Source of the DNA: Folioceros fuciformis
Lineage: Eukaryota > Anthocerotophyta > Anthocerotopsida > Anthocerotales
Length of the DNA stretch: 42,191 bases
Direction of reading: 5' to 3'
Assembly: GCA_049999805.1 (NCBI GenBank)
Contig: JBNGIO010006255.1
Coordinates: 294,630-336,820 of the forward strand
This document shows, one piece after another, positions 1-11,568 of this stretch. The notes beneath the pieces were generated by a model. It searched no databases. It worked only from the letters and a program-made list of their open reading frames with translations, and was not told the origin of the DNA. The translations under genes were made by a program, and so were the position numbers. Numbering within the stretch: position 1 is the stretch's first letter; every line of letters begins with the position of its first letter.

Positions 1-1442
1 GGAGGAGGCTGTCGTGGGGGGCGTGGGGAAGAAGAGCCTGAGCAATTGGAGGGCCACGTATCCTGTCACGGCATTCAGCTGGGGGAACCATGCGGCGTAT
101 GTGGCGGAGGCGGTGGAGCATGGGTGGCCGGCCTTCGCGCTCGCGTTTTATGCGTCTCCCAGCGTGCCTGTGGCCTCGAGCCTGTGGCATATGTGTACCA
201 AGTGCGCGCTGCACGATGGGTTCGAGCCGGAGATCACCTGGGACATGGGCGATGGGGCCGACTACATGCAGCAGGTGCGCTTCAACCCTGGGCTGGCGTC
301 CAAGAGGGACTGGTGTCTGCACCCCGTGCAGGCATTGCAAGCGGCGCTGCCGCTGCCGGGGCCGGCTCTCGTGCCCTGTACGTTCCCGCAGGACGCCTAT
401 TTCGAGCTCACCGTGCTGGCGGAGGGTGCGGAGTACCGGCCTGGGGTTGGCCCGAGCGGGGTGCAGGGGCACGCCGTCGTGGGTGGTCCTGCGGATAATG
501 AGTATGTGAAGCTGCTGCGGAGGTCGTCTTCCGACCTGATGGTGGCGGGGAATGGGGGCGGAGCCGGAGCCGGAGCCGGGGCCCTGCTGCAGGCTGGCGG
601 TGGGAGTGCCAAGGGCTCCTTTGATCTCAGCTCCTCTAAACGGAGCGAGTACGTGAAGGCCGCAGGGGAGGGTGCAGGGAGATCGGACGCAGATTTGCCC
701 TCCACCTGCTCGCTCGACTATGCGTTGCATGTCATTGCTGTCGGGCTGGGTGCGGCCAATGCGCCTCCGTTTCGGTTTCCCGGGACGGATCCTGGGTCTG
801 TCGGGTATCACTCTGCGGATGGCGCTGTGTATTTGAATGGTGGGTTGGCTCGTTTGCGGTAGTTGTTGCTGTCGCTCATGCTCCTGTTGGGATTTGGTTT
901 CCGGGGTGGGCATGTCGGGGTTTTTTTGGGTTTCGTAGGGTTTGTGGTGATGGAGATGGTGTGTGATGGCAGGTGCGCTGTATTCGGAGGAGGGGAAGAA
1001 GGTGCAGACCAAGAGGAGGATCTGGGGGGCGGTTACTAATACTGTAGGATGTGGGTTCGATCCGAGGCTGAGGAAGGTGTATTTCACGCTCAATGGGGAG
1101 CTGGTGCACGAGGTTAGCTGTAAGACGGCGGAGTATGGGAGCCCACTGTTCCCCATAGTGGCTGCTAACTACGATGTCACGGTCATGGTGAATTATGGGC
1201 AAGTCTTGTTTGAGTACATGCCTGCCAACGGGCTGAGGTCTGCGGATCCCAGCAGCAGGACGCCGCTCTCCAGGTCAGGGAAGGTGGGGGAGGATAGTGG
1301 GGATCTATTCTCCATGGGTAGAATAGATTCCCACTGGCTGTCGGAGCTGGAGTCCCCCAATTCTCCTGACCTCTCCCACAGGCATGTGCTTTCGGAGACG
1401 GAGTCCGATCTCTTCGAGATTGTGCTGGACGGGCGAGGTTAG
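1..1442 (+). CDS. SPRY-domain protein (5' partial)
   Basis: The frame is open to the window edge, so the true start lies upstream. Exons are 1-839 and 973-1442, joined by a GT-AG intron; splicing completes a Gly codon and gives VYLNG-ALYSEEGKK across the junction. The joined C-terminal half reads as a SPRY/B30.2-type fold: PGTDPGSVGYHSADG, then GCGFDPRLRKVYFTLNGEL, then PLFPIVAANYDVTVMVNYG. These match the family's 'PGSVGYHSDDG', 'GCGID...IFFTKNG' and 'YPTVG...VNFG' blocks. SPRY domains are protein-interaction modules, so no enzymatic role is implied. The N-terminal part (HMCTKCALHDGF, with Cys residues) and the Gly/Ala-rich linker around 540-605 are not recognised. The stop is TAG at 1440-1442. 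The gene is convergent with the transporter ending at 1999. Confidence is good for SPRY and low for any specific orthology. Confidence 0.75.
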
Positions 1443-1998
1443 AGACGCTTGTTGTTGATGTGTATACTCGCATTGATTGCGCTTGTACCATATGGGAGGA
1501 GAAGGAGGTGAAAGACAACCTCGCTACAGAGGCGGGTTGAAAGATGCAGCCTTGGGTGCGCTGTTTGCCAGTTGCTGCCAGCGGCATGTGGGCATATGCC
1601 TGCCGTGCGGAACCGTGACGCCAGCTCGAAATGACGCTACAGGTCAAGTGCACGACTCGTTGTATTCCCCGCATCAGCATCCAAGTCTGGCTATGGCGGG
1701 AGTGGAAAGTGCCCTCATCACTGTCAGCCAGGGCCTGTGTGACATCACGCTCCGGACAAGAAAGGGGAAAGGGCTTTTGAGCAATTCTAGGCCGTTCCTC
1801 TGCCAATTCCTGGGCCTGGTGTTTCATCAGTTTTCCAAAATATTGCGTTGCAGGAGGATGTTTCCTGTCGCCAATCATAGGGCCTGACGTCCACTGTTTT
1901 AACTCTAGGCCGGTCCTTTCAGAAAGTTGGGCTTGCAGCCTTGTATTCTTGGGAATTGTGAAGGAAAGATTTTTCAATCATTTGCATCGGGCCTGCTC
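1443..1998. other. Convergent intergenic / 3' UTR region
   Basis: This 556-bp stretch lies between the SPRY gene stop and the stop of the convergent ZIF-like gene. It presumably holds both 3' UTRs. Open frames in it (for example 1477-1887) have no recognisable domain and unconvincing composition. I see no RNA gene or repeat. Confidence 0.5.
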
Positions 1999-3849
1999 TC
2001 ACCTTGGGAGGTAGAGAAAAGTTGAGGGTCCGCTTTGCTCTAAGCTATGCTTAATCTCCTCTTCATGCTGCATAGGTTTGTTCAGACTGCCAGGCAAAAG
2101 GGGCTCCAAGGTCCATACTGCAGTGGCTAACGCCGTCAAGCCCAGAGTAAAAATCACGAATTGACTCCCTGGACACCAAAGCACGGCCACCCTACTATAT
2201 CACTTGGCATCCAACCAGCCCCTCCAACAGAGATTGGAACAGTGCGTCCCGATCATACGTGGTAGAAACTGCGAATGCCGCCTTTGAGACCAGGAAAAAC
2301 TGCAGGGACCAATCGCAACATGAGTGGTTTGCCACTTAAGCTTCTGGAACTTCCACCTGTCGGCATGATGGCAACTCACATTGCACCTCCACTACCAGGC
2401 CCTATAGCCGTGAAGAGAGAAACTATGCTAAGGGAAAGCCCGTTTGCCGCTCCCCGTCGGCTTGCAGTCTGTGAAAATGTGCATGAGGTGGGCAGGTTGT
2501 TGGGTGAGAAATTTGCATCTTCAGGTTCTCTGCCGGCAAAGACTACACATATAGGTGGACATACTGACCACAGAGTTGTTGATGAGGAGAAGGGCTCCAT
2601 TGAGAGTGGCGACCTGCAAAAGCGCACGTCATTTCAACGCTCCAGCACCTTTCCTCCTTCCCCTTGTTCCTTGTTTCTCGTACACACAAGAAGCTGGGAG
2701 AGTGCTCACCAAAAACATGCACTTGAGGACGGTGCCCATGATCACCAACCCCTTCAGGAGAACCCCGGTGAAGTTATAAAACTACGGGTAGGCAGCTAGC
2801 ACGGGCAGTGCGAGGATCTGCAGCCGGGGAAAAAGATGGCCCGCTTCATCAGCAGTTTCACAGTTATGGAAGTGATCTTTTGTTCAGCAATGCACCAGGG
2901 CCATGATCACCTACGGCAGAGATGCGTGTCACTTTGATGGATCCCAGTCTATTTGCAATGGGTGGAAAGAGCAGAAGTTGGAGCACCAGCATGATCAAAC
3001 CTTGAGCCCACAAGCGCACCCTTCAGTGTTAGACCAAGCCTCGGACGAGTGGCACACGGGTGCGGCTTAGCTACCTGAGGACGAAAGAGCATTGCCGACA
3101 TCTGTTGTGGTTAAGCCCAGCCCTCCAGATGCTCTCGGGCTTACACAGTACAAGGAGAAAATCTGCAACACAAGCAGGCTTATCAGGTTTTCACCACCAG
3201 AATCATGCAGATGCTAAGCAGAAGCAGCTCCAAGGTACCTCAGCGAAAGCCATGTCGTACAGCGACCAGAGGCAATACAGTGTTATAGCTGACATCAAAG
3301 ACCAGTTCGTCAGCATTGAGATGAGGGCATTTGTGTACTCTGATGTTTGTGCTTCATTGACAGCCGTCTCCTCTGCCACTCCCTGGGGCTTGTGATGCAT
3401 GCTTGCTTGACGTATATCATCTTCGTGCACATGAATTGTCTCCTGAAGTTTAGCAACGAGGAGGAACAGGCTTTGGAGTATATTGTTTTTGCCCTCTGCA
3501 ATCTGCTGGATCTTGTCAGAACAGGGCCCATCAAAAGAGACAACATACAAGCAGGTGGAAGGCGATGCACATGCCCACGAAACAGGCAGCTGAACACACA
3601 ACCGCGGGCAATAAGTAGGGGTACCTGCGATTGCGAAAATCGGCAGACTTTAGAGAGGCAGATTCGAGGTGTCTGCTATGCATCTGGAAGGATTTGAGAG
3701 AGACCAAACCTACCCAGCAAATAGCGACCCATCGGGAAACAGGCTGGGATACTGCTGAGCTGGCTGCAGAACACGATCCGACCTCAGCTCGTTAATCGTA
3801 CCGGCGAGAACACGACAATTCATCAGGCGATACACGTACAGAGTGCTGC

Positions 3850-3876
3850 CACCCACCCACCCACCCACCCACCCAC
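3850..3876. repeat. (CCCA)n microsatellite at gap edge
   Basis: About seven copies of a 4-bp CCCA-type unit run directly into the N block. The simple repeat probably caused the assembly break. It lies in the intron between the exons encoding PAIGGYL and QYPSLFP of the ZIF-like gene. Confidence 0.85.
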
Positions 3877-3976
3877 NNNNNNNNNNNNNNNNNNNNNNNN
3901 NNNNNNNNNNNNNNNNNNNNNNNNNNNNNNNNNNNNNNNNNNNNNNNNNNNNNNNNNNNNNNNNNNNNNNNNNNNN
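3877..3976. other. Assembly gap (100 N)
   Basis: One hundred consecutive N bases, the usual placeholder for a gap of unknown size. It removes the 3' end of the ZIF-like exon that starts at 4035 (minus strand). The true distance across it is unknown. Confidence 0.99.
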
Positions 3977-4461
3977 GCCAAGTACCCTCCAATTGCAGGA
4001 CTGACTACTAAACCAACGCCCCATGTGGTGCCCACCTGTGGGTCAGACCAAATGGAGTTCGAGCCATCTACCCTGCCCTCTCCTAGAAGCTGAAATTTTG
4101 GCACAGATATGGACAGGTCGCAACTCACCACTGAAACAGCCAGTGCTTGAGCATCTTCGCTACACAGCTCGGACGCGTAAGCCTGTAGTCATCACGTTGC
4201 GACAACACAACATGTCATCTGAGAGTGGCAACCACCCACTCACTTCTGAGGATGGGGAACACCAAGTTACCTTCACAGGTCCTAGCACACCATTAAAGCA
4301 GCCTAACAGAAATCGGGAAGTCAGAGCCATCCAGAAACTTCTGCTGACTCCGAAAATCAAGTTGAGCACCATCCTGCATTAGTCCACGCAGAAATGATCA
4401 GCGCAAGCGTGATCCGAAGTTCCCCGTTGTTAACACAAGAGGCTGCCCAGGCATGATACTT

Positions 4462-4492
4462 TTGTCAGCAAGCTGCCCCCAGTAAATGGAAG
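4462..4492. repeat. Copy of a ZIF-like exon fragment inside its own intron
   Basis: These 31 bases are identical, in the same orientation, to 4625-4655 inside the exon encoding LTSIYWGQLADK. The copy lies in the next intron. A second direct repeat pair, starting CAGGCATGATACT, occurs at about 4449 and 4494 and flanks this copy. The arrangement indicates local duplication. Confidence 0.85.
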
Positions 4493-4518
4493 GCAGGCAT
4501 GATACTCTTGTCAGCAAG

Positions 4519-4566
4519 CCTGTAGCTAAGAGTATCATGCCCAGGCATGATACTCTTAGCTACAGG
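4519..4566. repeat. 23-bp perfect inverted repeat (hairpin)
   Basis: The arms 4519-4541 and 4544-4566 are exact reverse complements with a 2-base spacer. They would form a near-loopless cruciform or hairpin. The repeat sits in an intron of the ZIF-like gene beside the copied exon fragment. It does not look like a terminator; it is a rearrangement product or a short foldback element. Confidence 0.9.
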
Positions 4567-5274
4567 CCTGTGGAACACACGCCCGGAGCCGACACCTGCT
4601 ATAATAATTGGTCGTTTCCCATGCTTGTCAGCAAGCTGCCCCCAGTAAATGGAAGTCAGGCACCGGCCAACCAGGAATGCCGAGCCTGCAAGACATGCAC
4701 CCCAAGGCTCAAAGGCTCCGGGACCTGGCACCATCACAGCAACATACAGTGCAGCAGCGTTCCGAAACACCGAGACCCACCAATGAAGCCAGCGTAATAG
4801 GCTATATCCTTTATCACGCTCTGCGATGTGAAAGTCTTGCACCTGAAACACTTGCAAACCCAGGAATTTTAGAATCTCCCAAGGACGGCTCTCTCCAAGC
4901 TCGAATGGTCGAGGCAAGAGTAACAGGCCCATAGTATTACCATGAAATAGAGGAAGGGGTAAAGAGAACATGTTGGCAACGCTGCATGCACAGCGCAGAC
5001 ACAAGCAGTAATGTGCACTGTGAAGATCGAGAGGTTCCCAGGCCTCAACGACTTCATCCAAATGAAATTGACACGGAAGTACAAGCCCACCATTGCAAAA
5101 AACCACCACGGCCACGGAGAAAAACTTGAAGTAAGGTGGAGGAGCCCCCTTATTCCTCCAGTGGGCACATTTGCATCCTGGACAGTTAGGATACACAGAA
5201 CTCCTTCTTTGCAGGAGCTGCTCATTCAGATTCTCAGAAACAGTCACATACTTCCTGCGCTCTGGCTCTGGCAA

Positions 5275-6439
5275 GAATTCCTTATTTGCTGTAGCTGCAC
5301 CTGGGAGTGCTTGCTTTTGATGGTCATGCAGGTCCCCATGGTGTGGCAGTCGTTTGCATGAGCCTATTCCAAGTCTGCATTAGCTTCCGGATTTCACTCT
5401 ACACACTCCACCACTCCAGATAACTAGCATTGGCTTCCCAGCTTGACACGCCATTCGCATAACTAGGTGTCCAACTCTCAATCAAATTACTTCACGCCTT
5501 GGAAGGGGCCTGGAGGCTACCAAACCGGGTGCCAGACGAAATTGGCTCAAGACCCATGTAATACAGCGTAAACATGGGCAGAGAGATTTGTAGGAAACCA
5601 TTTACACTTACAGGATCTGGGAACTTCGAACCCAACCTTCAGCAAGGACTCGTTGCCCCAGGGACAAAAGCGTGCAGTGCTTTGAACCTATTAATTTCTG
5701 GACGTACTAATGATATTATTGTTTTGTATATATATATTCAAATTAAGTGGCTAAAATACAATGAAATGGGAGGTCAGCTTAATGTCATGGAAGAAATAGT
5801 ATTGCTTCTCGACGCCAACGGTCTAAGCAAGACTAATGTAATATTAAGAGTATTTTTTGATTGTTTTTAGAAAAAAAAGATGAAAAATCATCTACACCTA
5901 GAGAGATAAACCATCTAATAACAAGAATGATTTTTTTATTTAAAAAAAAAACAAGATGAAAAACCCAAACCCATCTAGAGAACGAGATAAACCTAATGAG
6001 ATAAATCATGATAGGGCTAGGGCTAACCCCTCAAACCTAATCACTACCAATAACACCTTAACAGCTAATGACTAGCAATAGCACCTTAATACCTCAGGAG
6101 TTGATTACAAGAACTATGTGACTTCTTAAGAGGAAGGCAAAAACTTATTAGATGTAAGGTGAGCCCATTGGAGTTAGCCAAGCCCATCTCGGTTCAACAT
6201 GGCTATTAGGTTGGATCAACATCTGACACACTACCACAGTTTCCTAAAATAAGGTCAATATCAAATTATTTAATAATAATTGAGATTGTATGCCTTACTA
6301 GATAGTAGATAAAGTGTGAACCTATCTGCCTCCCAACAACTGATGGAAAACCCCAACGTCGAAGGGAAAGCTGATATTATGAGTTATACCATAAATTAAA
6401 TTTCCCAACCCAATCAGAAGAATCGTAGGTTAGAATTAC
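5275..6439. other. Intergenic, AT-rich in its distal part
   Basis: This is the region between the 5' end of the ZIF-like gene and the FolD stop. It may hold a missing first exon of the ZIF-like gene at its left end. From about 5690 it turns AT-rich with A runs (5871-5950) and no recognisable coding sequence. Short open frames such as 5574-5870 show no family resemblance. Confidence 0.5.
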
Positions 6440-8098
6440 TCAAGCATCGGTTCCGGCGATGCCATAGGCCCGCTTCGCCGAATCCACAGTGTTGGACAAG
6501 AGCATTGCAATCGTCATGGGTCCAACCCCGCCCGGAACGGGTGTGATTGCTGAGGCTACTCTCACTGCTTCTTCATAGCAAACATCCCCTACGAGTCTGT
6601 AGCCCCGCTCGCAGGAAGAGTCCTGGGCAAGGCAAGGAAGAACATTAACAACAAGACACAAGAAGCTTCCAGCTCAATGACGGATGTTAGATGAGACAAC
6701 CTCGATTGGGTTGATTCCCACATCAACCACCACTGCCCCAGGCTTCAGCCAATCCCCTCGAACCAGATTGGGCACGCCAACGGCTACGACGACCACGTCT
6801 GCGTTGCGTGTGATTTCCTCTGGGTTGTGGGTTTGTGCATGAACCACGGTGACTGTCATGTTGTACTTCTGGAGAGGGCAAGAAAGGAAAGGTTCAAGGA
6901 CACGGGCAAAACGATCCCCCAGCAGGGAGCAGAAACACTAGGCTGGAGCTTGCAACAGGGACCAGCAAGGAGTAATGGGAGGCAGTACCTGCAATAGCAT
7001 CGACGCGGGTATACCAACGATGTTGCTCCGGCCGATGACCACTGCGTGTTTCCCACCCATGTCAATCCCTGAACGCAGCAGAAGCTCCATGCAGCCCTTC
7101 GGAGTACAAGGCACAAACAGCGGATCACGTCCATGCATTGCAAGCCTCCCGATGTTCAGGGGATGGAAACCATCCACATCCTTCTCAAGGCTCACTTCCC
7201 CTAGAACCTTTTCCTCGTTGATATGCTGCAAAAAAGGGGAGAGTGGTAAAGTTTGTAAGCCATCCGGCATAGATCCCAAGCTTCAACAAGCACATCAACA
7301 CTGCAAACTTAGAAACAGGTCAAACACACCTTGGGAAGGGGCAGCTGTACGAGCACTCCATGTATTGCTGGATCATCGTTAAATTTGCGGATGTACTTGA
7401 TAACTTCCTCCTCAGATGCCCTCTCTGGAAGGTGGACACCAAAGCTTCGAATTCCTACCTCGTCGCAAGCCATTTTTTTGTTCCGCACGTAAGACTCGGA
7501 ATCCCTACGGTTTCCTACCAGCACCACAGCCAGACCTGGAACTTCACCAACTCGCTCCTTCATCTTTACCACTTCAGCAGCAAGTCCGTCCTTTATTTCC
7601 TTGGATATCTTGATTCCATCAATAATCGCAGCAGACTTGTCTGCTGACGCTGTCCCAAGACACAACCCCTGTCAGAACACCAATTCCTAACCAGCGACAA
7701 ACATGACAGAACACAAAGGAGGCCACATCTGCAACCGAAACCTAACCTGGGAAAACATGCTGCAAAGGTGGCCAACTAGGCCGGGCTTTCCACGCATCTT
7801 CAACATTCCATCCCAGCGTCGGAGGTGTCTTGAGCCGCTGAGGCCCAGGCTGCGAGAATCCCAAATGCTTCATCCCCGGCCTTGCATTTCCAGTCAGCCC
7901 TGTCAGCCCTGCTCTCGCAAATACACCTCCGTACGCAGGAGTCAAGGCGTCAAACCCATTGGGCGCCGAGGAAACAGCCAAAGCCTTTGCCCACAAGTCC
8001 AAACTTTGCCTGATGCTCTGGACAGCCACCGCTCTACGCCATAACGGGGTGAGCATTCCCCAGGCACCGGACCCTGTCAGACGCGCCGCGTTCCTCAT
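6440..8098 (-). CDS. FOLD: Methylenetetrahydrofolate dehydrogenase/cyclohydrolase, organellar type
   Basis: The bifunctional enzyme interconverts 5,10-methylene-, methenyl- and 10-formyl-tetrahydrofolate in one-carbon metabolism. Exons on the minus strand are 8098-7747, 7649-7330, 7225-6989, 6868-6701 and 6622-6440. All use GT-AG and join in phase to 419 residues. Motifs are YVRNKK with the catalytic Lys, [15 protein letters not shown] with the conserved Asp, [15 protein letters not shown] in the dinucleotide-binding fold, and [12 protein letters not shown] near the C-terminus. The first ~117 residues precede the conserved [10 protein letters not shown] start of the enzyme. They are rich in Arg, Ala and Gly with few acidic residues, typical of a plastid or mitochondrial targeting peptide. 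The ATG at 8098 is the first in frame after an upstream TAG. Identification is firm; the compartment is inferred. Confidence 0.95.
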
Positions 8099-9596
8099 CG
8101 AAGCTCCCCTGCCGGCCTACGTCGGAGACAGGAACCAGAAACTGGAAGTCGAGATAGGATTCCTGTGCACAAAACCATCTCCGCCCATCAGACCAAGCAC
8201 GCTCTGGCAGCAACTGCGGCAACCCAACAAGAACCGACCGCACACCGCACTCACCGGATTCTGGTCAAGGAAGCAGGAGCGTAATCATACCACCTATCTG
8301 AAGCTCGCACCGCCGCTGAATGACACAGAGGGGAGCCGACGGAAGCACACATCTCATCCCCTGCACACCAGCCTGAAAAACCCACAACCGATCCTGAAAA
8401 CCCACAAAATTTCACTCCCCGAGACTGCAACCCACAACGGAAGCTCAAGACCCAAACCCACCATCCCCCCGAATCACTCACCGGCGCACGGATTCCACTG
8501 CATCCACCAGCAGACCAGGAAATCCTGAGCTTGCTGGGACACCAAGCCCACAAGACCACACAAGGGGAACACCAACAAACGCCGATCTCGTCCTAACAAT
8601 TCCCAATCCAAAAATCTGGACCGCGGAAAGCCACGAGCTCCCGGAAAGGAGACGCCGACACCGGGGCACGCTTGAGTCACAAGTGACGAACCGAGAGGAG
8701 AAAGCCACAGTCAACCAGCACGGCCACCTCAAGGAGCAGCTTCCAGCACCACTTCGCAGGACGTTACAGGGCCAGCACGCGCCTGCTCGTTGGGACAAGA
8801 AGGGTGGGTCCATCCGCCAGTACCTCCATCGACACTCTCGCATCGAGACATTGTTAGACGTTGCTGCCGGCCGGTCTCGTTGCACAGCCCCCGCCACCCG
8901 GGCTAGAACGGCCGCGTTTCAGCCGCATTGCCCCGATTCTTACCGCCACGTCTTGCTTGGCAGCCGACAAGCCTGTCCGACCGGGGGCCACCTGGCTATA
9001 CCTCATGGCGCCGGCAGCAATTATAGGTATAGCCCGCATGGCCGGCATGGGTGTACCGTAGAAGAAGACAAATTCTATGCATTCAATGAGGACGGATGGA
9101 CGGAACTCTGGTATTCAATGCTTCGAAATACGTACCAGTATGGAGCCGCTGGCAGTGTGACATACGGGCTATACCTCCCTGCTATTGGATCGTCAGGGCG
9201 GGAGGCCGGTTGTTCGAATATATATTATTATCCTGAAGTGTTTGGGTGCACGATTTCGACCTTTCCTCGAGCTGAGAGAGGAGACCAGGCCACCAATGGT
9301 CGACCCACGAAGGTGGAAGGACAGCCCCGCTGCTTTCTTTTTCATTTCTGGGAAATATCCTACAACTGCAAAACGGTTAGGGCGGTCTCTCAGATATCTC
9401 CATCCGCCTCACAAGTATCCTATCGAGGTAACGTGACAAAACAAGGTGCGCATGTGCTTGGCATATTCAGGAATCCACTAGATGCGGAGACGTGGGCCTG
9501 GAATGAATCTAGTTACGACTCACATGCTGGGCTGGCTCGGAATCTTGTTCATCCTGAGGAATGCGTCTGGGACTTGTTCTCACTGCCGTGATCACA
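8099..9596. other. Intergenic region with a long unassigned open frame
   Basis: This region lies upstream of FolD and downstream of RAD51D-like. It contains a 302-codon open frame on the plus strand (8683-9591) with no initial ATG and no domain I recognise. A different frame (8861-9061) includes a short hydrophobic segment, MAPAAIIGIARMAGMGVP, preceded by Arg/Ser/Pro-rich sequence, but it stops at once. Neither is supported as a gene. The FolD promoter should lie just above 8098. Confidence 0.4.
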
Positions 9597-11568
9597 TCAG
9601 CAGTCTTGAAGCCTCCTCTGCAGAGGTGAAACATAGCTTGCTTGTTGCTCACCTGGACGTCAACATACATACGGTTGGACACGGTGCTTTCAATGCCTGG
9701 AGGTGAGGCGGTGGAGGCTTGGGGAGGTGGAAATACCACTGAACTGTGCTTGAGCACGGTTGCACGGCAGATGGAAGTTGTGTCGTCACGTTCCAGCAGC
9801 AGCCTAGCGTGAGGAACGGATTTCCAGCTTTCACCTAGTGCTGGCTTGGTCTGGCCGTCGTCCCCACTAACAGTATGGTTTGTGACCTGTGACATCAAGC
9901 ACATGTCAGCTCCGTCATTTTCACATAGGGCATGTTGATGCTGATACGGGCCACTGTGGAAGGTTACCAGGATGGCAAGATTCTGTGCGTGTGCAACCCG
10001 TTTCAGCATGAACCCCAGTTTGATCATCAGAGGATGACCTGCAGCATTTCATGTCACTGGGTTATTGCTCACGTAGCTGTGATGGCATAACATACGCAAT
10101 CAGCACAAGAGTAGCGACGTATTGACTTGTACCTTGTTGAGATTTTCCTCCAAGGATAGGGGAGACTAAAGAAGATGCAGAATCTAATATCAGAATACTC
10201 AGCGGAGGATGCTCCTCTGATGCCTGTATTGGACAAAAGGTTGATTGATGCATCAGTCACGAAAGTGAGCATACACTGTTACTGCGACATTTCTGGCGTG
10301 CACAACATAGTGCACAGGACTCCGCACAAAGAAAACACCACACCTGCACGGGCACTGCTTGGAGCTCCTGGATGAACTCGATTAGAGAAAAAATGCTGTG
10401 TATTCGATAGACTACAATATTCCTCATGGCACACTCCAACTCATCTTCTGCATCCTGAAAGCTACACAAAACAAGTGCTCCATAATTTCTCCAGCCTTTC
10501 CCCGCATACATATTCAAAACTAGTGATCATTTGGGCAATGGCAAAACAAGCTGCCAGCTTTCAGTTCCTGAGCAGAAGTTCAACAAGTGACAGGTCGTTG
10601 CTCACCCTAATTCTCTTCCTAGATCCCAAGGCACCACCCAGCATGTGCGCAATCCTCTTAGCAGAAAAGGAGTTCGACGTGTCTACGTATGCCACGGATG
10701 TCATTGTCTGGTAAGCCACCGTTGCAGCAGTTTGCAAACAGAGCTGCTGGGCACGAGCAGACGGGTATTAAGGATTCACATCGAGGACCAAAAACTGACG
10801 CAATAACATACTACTCAAACATGTCCAGGCGGGAAACTGGAGGACGAGACGTCGTCGTCAGACACCAAACTTACAGCTGCTGGCATGCCAGTAATGAGAC
10901 CCATAAGGCAGAGACCAAGGTGCCTGAGACGACAACAAAGCAGAAGTACCTGTGTTTTGCCAGACGCAGATGCACCAACCACCTCTGTCACCGCGCCTTT
11001 TAACAAGCCACCTTGAAGCATGGAATCCAGACTGCAACGGGAAGGAAACTTTTGAAGTGCTTGTAACGGTGACATACTCTCGCAGCACAACATTTTCGAC
11101 ATCTCTCTACCTGACACAACCCGTGGGAAGAAAGTAATTGCCACCCTGCTGCTCGAGAAAACTGTCACCGAACTGGATTCCTCCATGAAGAGTCCCTACA
11201 AATGACAACAACTCTGCAACGGCCTAAACGTCCGAGCAGTTAGTCATGAAATGTGCAATCAGCTCTTAGCCAATCATGGAGAAGGGATGTCGGGGAGAGG
11301 TCAACCTGGCTCCGTTCCTCCCTGTCAATGCCTGCCAAAGACTGAACGTCGCAGGCAAGGAAAGCTTCAACTGCCAGATTACCAGGGAGTCGTAAGCAGA
11401 AGGGTCCAACGAATCAGCAAATAGAAATTCAAGACTAGACTTGAAACGAAGTCCTGAGACGATCAGACAATCAAGGAGCAGAAAAGACACACCTGTGTAG
11501 ATGGATTGGGACGAAAAGTACGCAAGCGCTTTCTGACTCAGGGATGGAAGTGAAGACAGCAAAGGCAT
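9597..11568 (-). CDS. RAD51D: RAD51D-like recombination paralogue
   Basis: RAD51D belongs to the RecA/RAD51 ATPase family and acts in homologous recombination; in plants it also affects defence-gene transcription. Proposed minus-strand exons are 11568-11489, 11434-11383, 11223-11111, 11031-10950, 10743-10606, 10454-10344, 10223-10133, 10038-9968, 9886-9653 and 9617-9597, about 330 residues. Walker A reads VVGASASGKTQ, Walker B LSILILDSASSL. Other family blocks are LPTGCVSLDSMLQGG, YVDTSNSFSAKRIAHM, LAILVTNHTVSGDDG and KPALGESWKSVPHARLLLERD. Exons 4-9 join cleanly. The N-terminal junctions (exon 1 donor GTGT|GTC) and the last micro-exon are weaker; reading through 9653 to a stop at 9509 is an alternative that gives 371 residues. 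RAD51D is favoured over RAD51B or XRCC3 by the VTNHT...KPALG block. Confidence 0.85.

Larger units (their letters stand above)
1999..5274 (-). pseudogene. ZIF1-like MFS transporter, apparently disrupted
   Basis: Reading down the minus strand, about 15 exons rebuild a ZINC-INDUCED FACILITATOR-like MFS protein: 5274-5091 (start unresolved), 4981-4941, 4842-4781, 4685-4583, 4373-4271, 4182-4129, 4035 into the gap, 3763-3714, 3624-3549, 3442-3239, 3162-3075, 3000-2915, 2817-2710, 2613-2569, 2468-2380, 2191-1999. Diagnostic blocks are the N-terminal CPGC motif, FCNALPTCSLYPFLYFM, DFHIAERDK, MFS motif A (WGQLADKHGKRP), SFWMALTSRFLLGCFNG, TTWGVGLVVSPAIGGYL, RRGAANGLSLSIVSLFTAIGP and PGSQFVIFTLGL. 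The family exports Zn or organic-acid chelates, or auxin-linked K+, at the tonoplast or plasma membrane. Lesions: one extra base in exon 3 (AAAGG near 4807-4811) breaks the frame before IAYYAG; exon 13 has an in-frame TAG at 2784-2782; an assembly gap interrupts exon 7. No ATG is in frame upstream of 5274 before a stop. Sequencing or assembly error is the alternative to true decay. Confidence 0.8.

Noticed and set aside
1050-1062. GGTTCGATCC, a tRNA B-box-like motif
   Set aside because: It lies inside the SPRY coding exon with no A-box or cloverleaf upstream.
1477-1887. 136-codon plus-strand open frame
   Set aside because: No family resemblance; lies in the convergent 3' region.
4519-4566. 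Transcription terminator hairpin
   Set aside because: Intrinsic terminators are bacterial. This hairpin lies in a plant intron and has no T tract.
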